Shown here one piece after another: positions 1 to 5,991 of a stretch of DNA of 9,858 nucleotides; the first letter of the stretch is position 1; each line of letters opens with the position of its first letter. The notes under the pieces are model-generated. The model was not told where the DNA came from. It saw only the letters and a program-made list of their open reading frames with translations, and ran no database searches. This stretch comes from Acidimicrobiales bacterium (GTDB lineage Bacteria > Actinomycetota > Acidimicrobiia > Acidimicrobiales > Palsa-688), in contig JASHVH010000194.1 of the NCBI GenBank assembly GCA_030039575.1, forward strand, positions 1 to 9,858. The letters are read 5' to 3'. Both the position numbers and the translations under genes were made by a program.

Positions 1-245
1 GCAGGCCGCTGGCGCCAAGGGATGCGGCAATAGTCCGCCATCCCTCGCCAAAATTCTCCGGCGGTATCAGGGGCTACGGACCACGCCCACGCCTCGTCGT
101 AAGAACTGAACCCACTTTCCCGGCACCAACTGGCCAGGTTCGAGGCCGCTGCCCGGGACGCCGGCGGCACCCAGAGCGGCGAAACGGGGCCGCTTACGGG
201 CCCGCTCATCGAACCGTTCATCGGGCCTTGCACTGGCGGGTTCAT
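1..245 (-). CDS. Acetoacetyl-CoA synthetase-like acyl-CoA ligase, N-terminal part (runs off left edge)
   Basis: Reading the minus strand from ATG at 245-243 gives 81 codons open to the window edge. The first 22 residues are a Gly/Pro/Met-rich leader. Next comes a stretch starting PLWVPP and containing SSYDEAWAWSV and then EFWRGMADYC. This resembles the N-terminal ACAS_N cap of acetoacetate-CoA ligases, which has a PLW..P start, a Y-(D/Q)-x-LW-x-WSV core and a following FW. Family members are about 650 residues and make acetoacetyl-CoA from acetoacetate, ATP and CoA, so only about one eighth is visible and no AMP-binding motif can be checked. A GGTGA ribosome-binding site overlaps the stop codon of the upstream dehydratase gene, 8 bases before the ATG, so the two are probably translationally coupled. 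Two further in-frame ATGs (221, 209) are alternative starts. Another acyl-CoA ligase of the same superfamily is possible. Confidence 0.72.
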   Translation of the reverse strand, partial: MNPPVQGPMNGSMSGPVSGPVSPLWVPPASRAAASNLASWCRESGFSSYDEAWAWSVAPDTAGEFWRGMADYCRIPWRQRP

Positions 246-253
246 TGGGCGGT

Positions 254-1432
254 TCACCAATCCGATACCGAGCCGTCCTCCCGCTGCAAGATGTTCAGTC
301 CTGGCAGCTGGAAGGGCAACGCTCCAGCGGCATCCTCGTCCAGGTCCACGCCGAGACCGGGCGACCCGCCTGAATAAAGGTTGCCGCCCTCGAGCCGCAT
401 ATCTGTCCGTACCACCCCATCTAGCACGCCGGGCCGCCAGGTAAGCTCCTGGACGGCGAAGAGCGGCGTCGAAAGGTCGAAGTGCAGGCAGGCCGCGGTG
501 GACACCGGCCCGAGAGGGTTATGCGGGACCTGTTCGATGTAGTGCGTCTCACACCAGCCGGCAATTTTGCGGCTTTCTGTCAGCCCGCCGCAGATGCACA
601 GGTCGACGCGGCAATAGTCGATGAGGTCGCGCTCCACCAGCACTTGCCACTCCCACTTGCTGGCCAACTGCTCGCCAGTGGCGATGGGTACCGAGATCTG
701 CGAGCGGAGGTGGGCAAATCCGGCCGCGTTCTCCGCCCGCAGCGGGTCCTCGATGAAAAAAGGGCGCATCGGCGCCAGTTCGCGCGCCAGTTGAACGGCG
801 TATGCCGGTGTGGTCCGCTGGTGGAAGTCGACACAGATTTCGATCTCCGGGCCGAGGGCATCGCGCAGCGCGGCAAAGGCCTCGACCGTCCATCGCAACG
901 CGGCCGGCTGTTCGTAGACGCCATGGTCCACCTCGGCTCTCCCTTCGCCGGCGCCGAAACGGACGAAGCGCCAGCCCTCGGACACGCGGCTCCGGGCTAA
1001 CTGGACCATTTCGTCGATCCCCGCCCGCCGGTCGTCCCGGTCGTGGGGACGCTGGACGTGGCAGTAGCAGCGGGCGTAATCGCGTGTCCGGCCGCCCAAA
1101 AGGTCGTACACCGGCACTCCCAGCGTTTTGCCCCTCAGGTCCCAGAGGGCAAGGTCGATGGCGGCGACGGTGGCCGAATGGACGTGGCCGCCCCGGAAGA
1201 ACTGCCCTCGCCACAGGGTCTGCCATATGTGCTCTATGCGAGACGGGTCCATACCGACGAGGACTGGACGATAGGTATCGATAAGCCCTTTGAGGGCGAG
1301 TTCCTTACCGTTTATGCCGGCTTCGCCCAGCCCGGTCAACCCCTCGTCCGTATAGACCTTTACGAACGTGTAGTTCCGCTTGGGCCGTTCGCGGTCGTGG
1401 ACGAGGAAGGTCTTGATGTCAGTTATCTTCAC
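254..1432 (-). CDS. Enolase-superfamily sugar-acid dehydratase (D-galactonate dehydratase-like)
   Basis: The 392-residue protein has full length for the mandelate racemase/muconate lactonizing enzyme group. The N-terminal capping domain (about 1-125) is followed by a TIM barrel. Visible catalytic residues are D202 and H204 in VDFHQR, E228 in FIEDP, E254 in TGEQ, D277 in VDLC and H304 in VPHNPLGP. From memory these match D183, H185, E209, E235, D258 and H285 of E. coli galactonate dehydratase with a constant offset of 19. They supply three Mg2+ ligands and the two catalytic histidines that abstract the alpha proton of a sugar acid and expel the beta hydroxyl, giving a 2-keto-3-deoxy acid. The start is GTG with AGGTGA just upstream, 7 bases after the ThuA-like stop, so the genes are co-transcribed. 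The exact sugar acid (galactonate, gluconate, arabinonate, mannonate or another) cannot be decided from these residues. Confidence 0.9.
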   Translation of the reverse strand: MKITDIKTFLVHDRERPKRNYTFVKVYTDEGLTGLGEAGINGKELALKGLIDTYRPVLVGMDPSRIEHIWQTLWRGQFFRGGHVHSATVAAIDLALWDLRGKTLGVPVYDLLGGRTRDYARCYCHVQRPHDRDDRRAGIDEMVQLARSRVSEGWRFVRFGAGEGRAEVDHGVYEQPAALRWTVEAFAALRDALGPEIEICVDFHQRTTPAYAVQLARELAPMRPFFIEDPLRAENAAGFAHLRSQISVPIATGEQLASKWEWQVLVERDLIDYCRVDLCICGGLTESRKIAGWCETHYIEQVPHNPLGPVSTAACLHFDLSTPLFAVQELTWRPGVLDGVVRTDMRLEGGNLYSGGSPGLGVDLDEDAAGALPFQLPGLNILQREDGSVSDW

Positions 1433-1439
1433 CAGTCAC

Positions 1440-2228
1440 CTAAATGCCTTCGAGGCCTCGCTCCCCCTCGTACCACCCGTAGGGGGCGTTGGGAGCCGAC
1501 AGCACCGGGGCCGCGGTCCGCCGGCTCGGAGTGCACCACTCAACCGCATTGGCAATAACCCGGGTCACGGCTTCATTGTGGTACACCGGGTACTCCTGGT
1601 CTCCGGGCGAGAAATAGAAGATCCGGCCGCGGCCGCGTACGAAGCAGCACCCGCTGCGGAACACCTCGCCGCCGGTGAAGGAGCTGATGAACACCAGCTC
1701 GTCCGGCTGGGGGATGTCAAAGAACTCCCCGTACATTTCCTGGCGCGGGATCACGATCGGGATGGGCACACCTTTACATATCGGGTGGCCCGGGTCGACC
1801 GACCACACCAGTTCGCGGTCGTCCGCATTACGCCAGCGCAGCCCACAGCCCGTGCCCATGAGCCGGCGGAAAACCTTTGAAAAATGGGCCGAGTGCATGG
1901 CCACCAGGCCCATACCCTGCAGGACGTGCGTGACCACCCGTTCAACGACCTCGTCCGAAACCTCGTCGTGGGCACAGTGCCCCCACCAGGTCAAGACGTC
2001 GGTCTCCGCCAGCACGGGTTCGCTGAGGCCGTGCTCGGGTTGGTCAAGAGTGGCAAACCTGACGCTGACAGCGTCCCCCAGGTAGCGCTCGAGAGCAGCA
2101 CCGACCACGGCGTGCATCCCGTCCGGGTAGATGGCGCGCACCGAGTCGTCCCGGCGCTCGTGGACGAACTCGTTCCACACTGTCACCCTCACGACCCGGC
2201 CGTCAGCTTCACCGTTTGGTTGGGGCAT
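1440..2228 (-). CDS. ThuA-like (trehalose utilization family) protein
   Basis: A 262-residue ThuA-domain protein with a class I glutamine-amidotransferase-like fold. Recognisable segments are VTVWNEF (about 15-21), the strand-turn LTWWGHCAH (79-87), GLVAMHSAHFSKVF (107-120), and the C-terminal block from GRGRIFYFSPGD through YPVYHNEAV to IANAVEW (about 198-231). ThuA of rhizobia belongs to a trehalose/disaccharide catabolic operon and is thought to act with 3-keto-sugars. ThuA-like genes very often sit beside Gfo/Idh/MocA oxidoreductases, as here. The reading frame is open to an ATG at 2270, but the ATG at 2228 is chosen because AAGGAG (2243-2238) lies 9 bases before it, and the upstream version would overlap the stop of the oxidoreductase gene. 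It lies third from the left edge in the minus-strand operon. The family is firm; the substrate is unknown. Confidence 0.88.
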   Translation of the reverse strand: MPQPNGEADGRVVRVTVWNEFVHERRDDSVRAIYPDGMHAVVGAALERYLGDAVSVRFATLDQPEHGLSEPVLAETDVLTWWGHCAHDEVSDEVVERVVTHVLQGMGLVAMHSAHFSKVFRRLMGTGCGLRWRNADDRELVWSVDPGHPICKGVPIPIVIPRQEMYGEFFDIPQPDELVFISSFTGGEVFRSGCCFVRGRGRIFYFSPGDQEYPVYHNEAVTRVIANAVEWCTPSRRTAAPVLSAPNAPYGWYEGERGLEGI

Positions 2229-2237
2229 CTCAGTTCT

Positions 2238-2243
2238 CTCCTT
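2238..2243 (-). promoter_or_regulatory. Ribosome-binding site deciding the ThuA-like start
   Basis: The minus strand reads AGAAGGAGAGA here, a near-ideal Shine-Dalgarno sequence 9 bases before ATG 2228. It selects this ATG over the in-frame ATG 42 bases upstream at 2270. Confidence 0.8.
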
Positions 2244-2266
2244 CTGATGGTTGCGAGTAAAAGTGG

Positions 2267-3310
2267 TCACCTGTCCGCCGCCACCGGCGGGACTGCGACC
2301 GCCTCCCGTTTCAGAGACGAATCAACCGCCGCGTAAGCCAAAGCCAGGCTCCCGAGGTTTTCCCTCCCGGAGCTTTCGGGCTGCAGGCCCTCGGAGAGGG
2401 CGGAAACAAAGGCGTCGAGGGCGCCGGCGCGATCGGTTCGTTCGAGGTGCGGAAGGGCAACCGAACTGCGTTTCGCATTGTGGTCGTAAACCCAGGCTTC
2501 GTCCTCGGCAGGGCTGTAGAAGTCACCCCGGCTGGTCCACCACAGCTCGCCTTTTTCGAACTCCATTCGCCACTCCCCCGCCCAGAGCGTCTTGTGGCCG
2601 GGGTGGACCCAGCTGCCGCGGTAGTTCACGGTCAGGTCGTCGCCGAAATCGATGATGGCGCTTCCCTCCGGCGGGTCCTTGAAACCGGCCCACGCCGGGT
2701 TTTGTGCCCGGCAGTACACCGAAGTTGCTTCACTGCCGGTGATCGCCCGCAGGAGGTCGAAATGGTGGATGGACATGTCGAGGAGGAGCGGCTGGTCCCA
2801 ATTGCGGTGGCCCGTCCGGCCTTTTGGGCTTGGTGGCGAATGACGGCGGAAATCGATGTCGATGTGCAACAACTTCCCGAGCTCGGCCTCGGCCATGAAC
2901 TGCTGCACGGCCCGGACGGCGGGGAAGAACCGGTAGTTCTGGCTGACCATTAAGGTCAACCCGAGACGGTCAGCCAGGTCAACCGCTTCTCGTGCCTCTA
3001 GGACCGAGGGGGCGAAGGGCTTTTCCACCAGGACGTGCTTACCGGCCTGCAGGGCGGCCTTGACGACCGATATGTGAGACGGGAGGTCTGTCGTCACCAG
3101 GACCGCAGCGACAGCCAGCCGGTTGAGGGCGGCATCGAGGGAGGTGAAGCACCTGTCCTCGTCCACCACCCCGAGCTTCTTCACCTCCGCCAGAGCGGTG
3201 GGCCGGGCGTCGACACAACCTTCGAGCTGGGCACGTGGGACGGCCGGTACCACCCGGGTGGCCCAGTCCCGGCCCCAACTTCCCATCCCTACCTGCACTA
3301 TGCGGGTCAC
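2267..3310 (-). CDS. Gfo/Idh/MocA-family NAD(P)-dependent oxidoreductase
   Basis: The 347-residue protein has the usual length for the family. The N-terminal Rossmann fold begins IVQVGMGSWG, giving the GxGxxG dinucleotide loop at G8-G10-G13. The family signature EKP is at 96-98 (HVLVEKPFA), where the lysine contacts cofactor and substrate. The C-terminal alpha/beta domain carries LLLDMSIHHFD (about 175-185), with D178 and H182/H183 at the position of the usual catalytic Asp/His pair. Such enzymes oxidise or reduce sugars, inositols or sugar acids at a ring or chain hydroxyl using NAD(P). No signal peptide or twin-arginine motif is seen, so it is cytoplasmic. The start is GTG with a purine-rich GGGAAAGG about 8 bases upstream. 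It is the promoter-proximal gene of the operon, divergent from the endonuclease V-like gene. Substrate is not predictable; the ThuA and dehydratase neighbours favour a sugar or sugar lactone. Confidence 0.92.
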   Translation of the reverse strand: MTRIVQVGMGSWGRDWATRVVPAVPRAQLEGCVDARPTALAEVKKLGVVDEDRCFTSLDAALNRLAVAAVLVTTDLPSHISVVKAALQAGKHVLVEKPFAPSVLEAREAVDLADRLGLTLMVSQNYRFFPAVRAVQQFMAEAELGKLLHIDIDFRRHSPPSPKGRTGHRNWDQPLLLDMSIHHFDLLRAITGSEATSVYCRAQNPAWAGFKDPPEGSAIIDFGDDLTVNYRGSWVHPGHKTLWAGEWRMEFEKGELWWTSRGDFYSPAEDEAWVYDHNAKRSSVALPHLERTDRAGALDAFVSALSEGLQPESSGRENLGSLALAYAAVDSSLKREAVAVPPVAADR

Positions 3311-3404
3311 AACTAGAACCTTTCCCTTGTCAGAGGGGCCACGGGCCCGGGAAGCGCCAGAGTAACAACTAAAGAGGATGCGAAACTACCCGTCGAGAAC
3401 AGAG

Positions 3405-3417
3405 CCCGGTTACCGGG
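3405..3417. promoter_or_regulatory. Perfect 13-base palindrome in divergent spacer (candidate operator)
   Basis: CCCGGT, one central T, then ACCGGG. It lies in the 227-base spacer (3311-3537) between the oxidoreductase operon and the divergent endonuclease V-like gene, 95 bases before the operon's GTG. The rest of the spacer contains no gene I can support and no convincing -35/-10 pair for either direction. An operator role is inferred from position and symmetry only; the GC-rich background makes short palindromes easy to find by chance. Confidence 0.3.
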
Positions 3418-3537
3418 GTGTACGGTATCGCCAACGCAAAGCGAAGGGCGCCCGACCGGGTACGAGGGCCGTGGGGCCAGGTTGACAGGCGATTGTTGTA
3501 AGGGAGACCGACGGCACCCGCGCAACCGCGCTGGCCG

Positions 3538-4272
3538 GTGGGCGCGGAGGCGCTCGCCGAAGAGCAACTGGAGCTGGCTGCGGCCGCCGACGCGGTCCTG
3601 GCTGTCAACCCCTGGCGGTGGCCCGCGTCGGGCGAACCGGTGCCCTTGCTGGGCGGCTGCTTCGTGGCCTTCGCGTTCGGCCAGGCCGGCCCCGGCCACG
3701 CTGGAGACGGGGCGTGGGCCGCGGCCATAACGGTGTTCCCGCCCAGCGGGCGCTCTTTCCACACAGAGGACGAGGTGGTGGTGGCCGGCTCCGCCGGCGC
3801 CGCGTACGTCCCCGGGCTGCTCGCCCTGCGAGAAGGGCCGCTCTTGGCCGCGGCCATCGGCGCTCTACGGCGCGGGCCTGACCTACTGCTGGTCGACGCC
3901 ACTGGACGCGACCATCCCCGTGGCGCCGGCATGGCCCTCCACCTCGGTGCTGTGCTGGGCATAGCCACCATAGGGGTCACGCGCCGGCCCTTACTGGCCG
4001 AGGGCCCGTCGCCGGTGCAGCTACGAGGTGCGTCCAGCCCGCTGCTCTTGGGAGGACTGGAGGTGGCGAGGTGGATCTGCACCCGCAGTGGGGCGAGCCC
4101 GGTGGTCGCCCACGCGGGATGGCGGACGGATCCCGGCACGGCGGCAGAAATCGTCATGGCCGCTTCTACGCCAGCCGCCCGCGCCCCGGTGCCGTTGCGC
4201 GAGGCCCGCCGGGTAGCGCGCGAGTCCAGGGCGGTGGCCGAGGGCCGCAAGCGCGCCACTTTTAGGGCCTGA
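3538..4272 (+). CDS. Endonuclease V-like protein lacking the first catalytic aspartate
   Basis: The 244-residue protein shows the core of endonuclease V, the enzyme that nicks DNA or RNA next to deaminated bases such as inosine. YVPGLLALREG (90-100) matches the wedge and E-containing motif, with E99 the second metal ligand. RGPDLLLVDATG (112-123) carries D120, the third ligand, and DHPRGAGMALHLG (125-137) follows. The block GIATIGVTRRPL (141-152) replaces the usual lysine of GVAK. The first motif, normally (V/A)GxDVx(Y/F), reads LGGCFVAF (38-45), so phenylalanine stands where the metal-binding aspartate should be. The C-terminal GHR motif also appears altered (AGWRTDPG). The start is GTG; the frame is open only to 3502 upstream and has no other standard start codon, and no clear ribosome-binding site is seen. 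Activity is therefore doubtful, while the family is clear. Confidence 0.8.
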   Translation: MGAEALAEEQLELAAAADAVLAVNPWRWPASGEPVPLLGGCFVAFAFGQAGPGHAGDGAWAAAITVFPPSGRSFHTEDEVVVAGSAGAAYVPGLLALREGPLLAAAIGALRRGPDLLLVDATGRDHPRGAGMALHLGAVLGIATIGVTRRPLLAEGPSPVQLRGASSPLLLGGLEVARWICTRSGASPVVAHAGWRTDPGTAAEIVMAASTPAARAPVPLREARRVARESRAVAEGRKRATFRA

Positions 4273-4273
4273 G

Positions 4274-4299
4274 TGCTTCCATCCGCTTACGGGAAGGCA
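4274..4299. terminator. Hairpin after the endonuclease V-like gene
   Basis: TGC/GCA and TTCC/GGAA arms with one bulged G enclose an 11-base loop, itself containing CCG/CGG. It starts 1 base after the TGA stop. There is no clear T-run, so a terminator role is tentative; it lies in the 78-base gap between two convergent genes. Confidence 0.35.
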
Positions 4300-4333
4300 A
4301 CCGTTCCCCACAGTCGCATCGACCGGCGCATGG

Positions 4334-4348
4334 CGCGCTTTGTGCGCG
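4334..4348. terminator. Hairpin between convergent genes
   Basis: A perfect 5-base stem CGCGC/GCGCG with loop TTTGT, just beyond the stop codon of the DUF4097 gene on the minus strand. It could end transcription from either side, but no T-tract follows in either direction. Confidence 0.35.
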
Positions 4349-4350
4349 GT

Positions 4351-5232
4351 TCACGCCCTGGCCCGCTGGATGCGGACGTCGCCGCTAACCGAACGGGCGC
4401 GCAGTTCTGCGTTCGGCCCCGTCTCGTGGTCGGGCGAGGAGCCGACGGGCTCATCCGGGGAAAGCTCGATCTCCGAGCTAAGGGTGCCGCTCAACGACTC
4501 CGCATCGATCATCACCGCGGTGCCTCTTGCAACTGCGATAGTCACATCGCCGCTCACGGTCTTGAACTGCGCGTTCCCGGCGACGAGCTGACGGACACGC
4601 TGGTCGCCGGAGACGGTCTTCAGGTCACAACCGTCCGCCAACCGGCCCGTAGTCACGTCCCCTGACGTCGTTTCGATCGTCAATGGCCCGCCAGTGGAGT
4701 CAACATTGACATCCCCCGACGACGTTCTGAGGAGCCCGGTCCTGTTCAGGGCCCCGCAGCGAACTGCGCCCGACATAGTGGCGACCTCGGCGTTACCTGT
4801 GACAGAGACAACGGTGACGTCACCGCTAGTACTGCGGGCAACGAGGTCGCCCCCGACCGAGCCCAAGGAGATGTCGCCCGACGTTGTCCGCGCCTTAGCT
4901 GCCCCGAAGTTACCTTCACCGGTCACCGTCCCCGAGATCGTCTGCACATCTACCGATGCGCCCTCGGGGAGGCGCACCATGACCACCACTTCGGTCCCCC
5001 GCCGCGGCATGAACACCGTCTCGGAGGGGACTTCCACGACGACGCTTTGGTCGCCATCAAAATTCTGATGCTCCACCCAGACCCGTTTGAGGATCTCGTC
5101 AGCGCGTGGGCCGTTCGCCCTGAGCTCGATTTCTGTTGTCGGTTCGCTGTGAGTCCGCAGGCGCACGTCCCCGAGTTTGTTGTCCACCTTCACCCCGACT
5201 TGGCCCGGCGTGTCGAACCGCTCTTGCCTCAT
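4351..5232 (-). CDS. DUF4097-family beta-solenoid protein
   Basis: The 293-residue protein is dominated by a repeated (T/S)xSG(D/T/A) motif. The SG serine falls at residues 100, 118, 136, 154, 172, 190, 208 and 227, a spacing of 18 (once 19), with further copies at 248 and 283. This is the signature of DUF4097, predicted to form a right-handed beta solenoid, each repeat being one rung. Residues 1-90 form a non-repeating strand-rich region beginning RFDTPGQVGVKVDNKLGDV. There is no signal peptide or membrane helix, so it should be cytoplasmic. No function is established for the family. The ATG start has GGAAGGAAAG just upstream. It lies 68 bases after the HicB-like gene, in the same direction; the same pair occurs together in other actinomycetes (from memory), suggesting partnership. 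Confidence 0.88.
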   Translation of the reverse strand: MRQERFDTPGQVGVKVDNKLGDVRLRTHSEPTTEIELRANGPRADEILKRVWVEHQNFDGDQSVVVEVPSETVFMPRRGTEVVVMVRLPEGASVDVQTISGTVTGEGNFGAAKARTTSGDISLGSVGGDLVARSTSGDVTVVSVTGNAEVATMSGAVRCGALNRTGLLRTSSGDVNVDSTGGPLTIETTSGDVTTGRLADGCDLKTVSGDQRVRQLVAGNAQFKTVSGDVTIAVARGTAVMIDAESLSGTLSSEIELSPDEPVGSSPDHETGPNAELRARSVSGDVRIQRARA

Positions 5233-5240
5233 TTACTTTC

Positions 5241-5279
5241 CTTCCCGATCACTGTGTGGGAAACCCTTCCCGATAACTG
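5241..5279 (-). repeat. Imperfect tandem 14-mer in the DUF4097 leader
   Basis: On the plus strand CTTCCCGATCACTG (5241-5254) recurs as CTTCCCGATAACTG (5266-5279), differing by one base, period 25. On the minus-strand transcript each copy contains GGGAAGG, and the downstream copy supplies the ribosome-binding site of the DUF4097 gene. The intervening bases add a small GGGAA/TTCCC hairpin (5258-5271). Confidence 0.6.
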
Positions 5280-5300
5280 CCTGGGGCAGCTGTTGTATTG

Positions 5301-5747
5301 TCAACCGCGGCCATAGCCGCTCAGCCGGCGGCCGATCTTCACCGCCCGTTCGGGCCGAGCTTGCTGGTTCAAGGCCCGCACTATGTAGGTGTTGACGGAC
5401 ACGCCCTCGCGTGCCGACGCCGCCTCGACCCTCGCTTTTAGCTGAGCTGACAGGCGCAGCGTGATGCGGGCGTCGGCATCGCCTTCGAGGTCGGGCTCGG
5501 TTGCGCTGGCGGCGTCGACCACCAGCTCGACGTCGTCTCCCACCAGGCGCACCTCGACCGTTTGGCCGGGCAGCGATTCGCCGAGCTCCACTGCGAGTTG
5601 GCCGAGGACTTCCAGGAGCTTCGCCGTTATGGGCCCCTGCATGGCGACGGCCAAGAGCCGAGCGGCGTTGGCCGTGGTTTCATCGCCCAGCGCCCCAAGG
5701 GCCTCGAGATCCTTGGCCAGTCCTTCGGCAACAACTGAAATCCGCAA
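5301..5747 (-). CDS. HicB-like ribbon-helix-helix protein
   Basis: The 148-residue protein has an N-terminal helical domain (1-60, ending with ESLPGQTVEVRL) and an acidic linker around 80-92. The C-terminal ribbon-helix-helix DNA-binding domain has strand ARITLRLS (93-100), helix A from AQLKARVEAA (101-110), a turn at EGVSVN and helix B TYIVRALNQQ (120-129). It ends with a basic tail and SGYGRG. This layout matches the actinobacterial proteins annotated as HicB-family antitoxins that sit before DUF4097 genes, including the short aromatic-glycine tail (recalled, not searched). No HicA toxin is present, so an antitoxin role is unsupported; a transcriptional regulator is more likely. The start is TTG, supported by AGGGG overlapping the TAG of the upstream gene and by the N-terminal match to the remembered family start. 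It probably binds the octamer array at 5991-6049. Confidence 0.83.
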   Translation of the reverse strand: MRISVVAEGLAKDLEALGALGDETTANAARLLAVAMQGPITAKLLEVLGQLAVELGESLPGQTVEVRLVGDDVELVVDAASATEPDLEGDADARITLRLSAQLKARVEAASAREGVSVNTYIVRALNQQARPERAVKIGRRLSGYGRG

Positions 5748-5754
5748 CGCGCCC

Positions 5755-5991
5755 CTACAGCTCAGCCTGCGCCCGGCTCACGACGGCGGGCCGGGCCAGG
5801 CGGCACCCGATCCCTATCATCCTGTAACCAGCCCACTCCGACAAACGCTGCCACTGGGCGGTGGCGCGCTTCGCCCTGCGACGAGCCTTGCCTTCCCGTA
5901 AGCATGAGCCATAACCCTGCCGCCGGAGGCACTCGGTCCGCAGGTCATTCAGCTTTTGCCCGGCCATCACCGTCGCTGTCCACGGGAACAT
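5755..5991 (-). CDS. Unrecognised small basic protein, first gene of the RHH/DUF4097 operon
   Basis: A 78-residue frame from ATG 5991 to TAG 5757-5755. I do not recognise the family. It is strongly basic, with a cluster REGKARRRAKRA (about 33-44), two cysteines in CLRRQGYGSC and a third near the end, and a C-terminal segment EWAGYRMIGIGCRLARP. It has no signal peptide or clear membrane helix. Evidence that it is real comes from its surroundings. An excellent GGAAGGTGA ribosome-binding site lies a few bases before the ATG, a promoter-like region with repeated octamers sits upstream, and the gap to the HicB-like TTG start is only 7 bases with the next ribosome-binding site overlapping its stop. 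Codon bias cannot be judged well at this length, so it could be a leader reading frame rather than a stable protein. Confidence 0.6.
   Translation of the reverse strand: MFPWTATVMAGQKLNDLRTECLRRQGYGSCLREGKARRRAKRATAQWQRLSEWAGYRMIGIGCRLARPAVVSRAQAEL

Noticed and set aside
549..1226. Second minus-strand frame of 225 codons within the dehydratase gene
   Set aside because: Its translation is Arg/Pro/Gly-rich and it overlaps fully a gene with a complete enolase-superfamily active site; it is a shadow frame.
2229..2270. Upstream ATG (2270) for the ThuA-like gene
   Set aside because: It would overlap the preceding stop codon, while ATG 2228 has an AAGGAG site at ideal spacing and the extra 14 residues carry no family feature.
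3482..3510. TTGACA at 3482-3487 as promoter of the endonuclease V-like gene
   Set aside because: No -10-like hexamer occurs at 16-18 bases spacing (AGACCG is found at 17). A single matching hexamer is not enough.
3369..4259. Long minus-strand open frame (296 codons) opposite the endonuclease V-like gene
   Set aside because: It is low-complexity, rich in Ala, Pro, Arg and Ser, and matches no family, while the plus strand has clear endonuclease V motifs. It is an antisense shadow typical of GC-rich DNA.
5301..5991. HicAB toxin-antitoxin system
   Set aside because: Only a HicB-like RHH domain is present. The 78-residue neighbour has no HicA double-stranded-RNA-binding features such as a conserved GSHH-type motif, and the partner is DUF4097.
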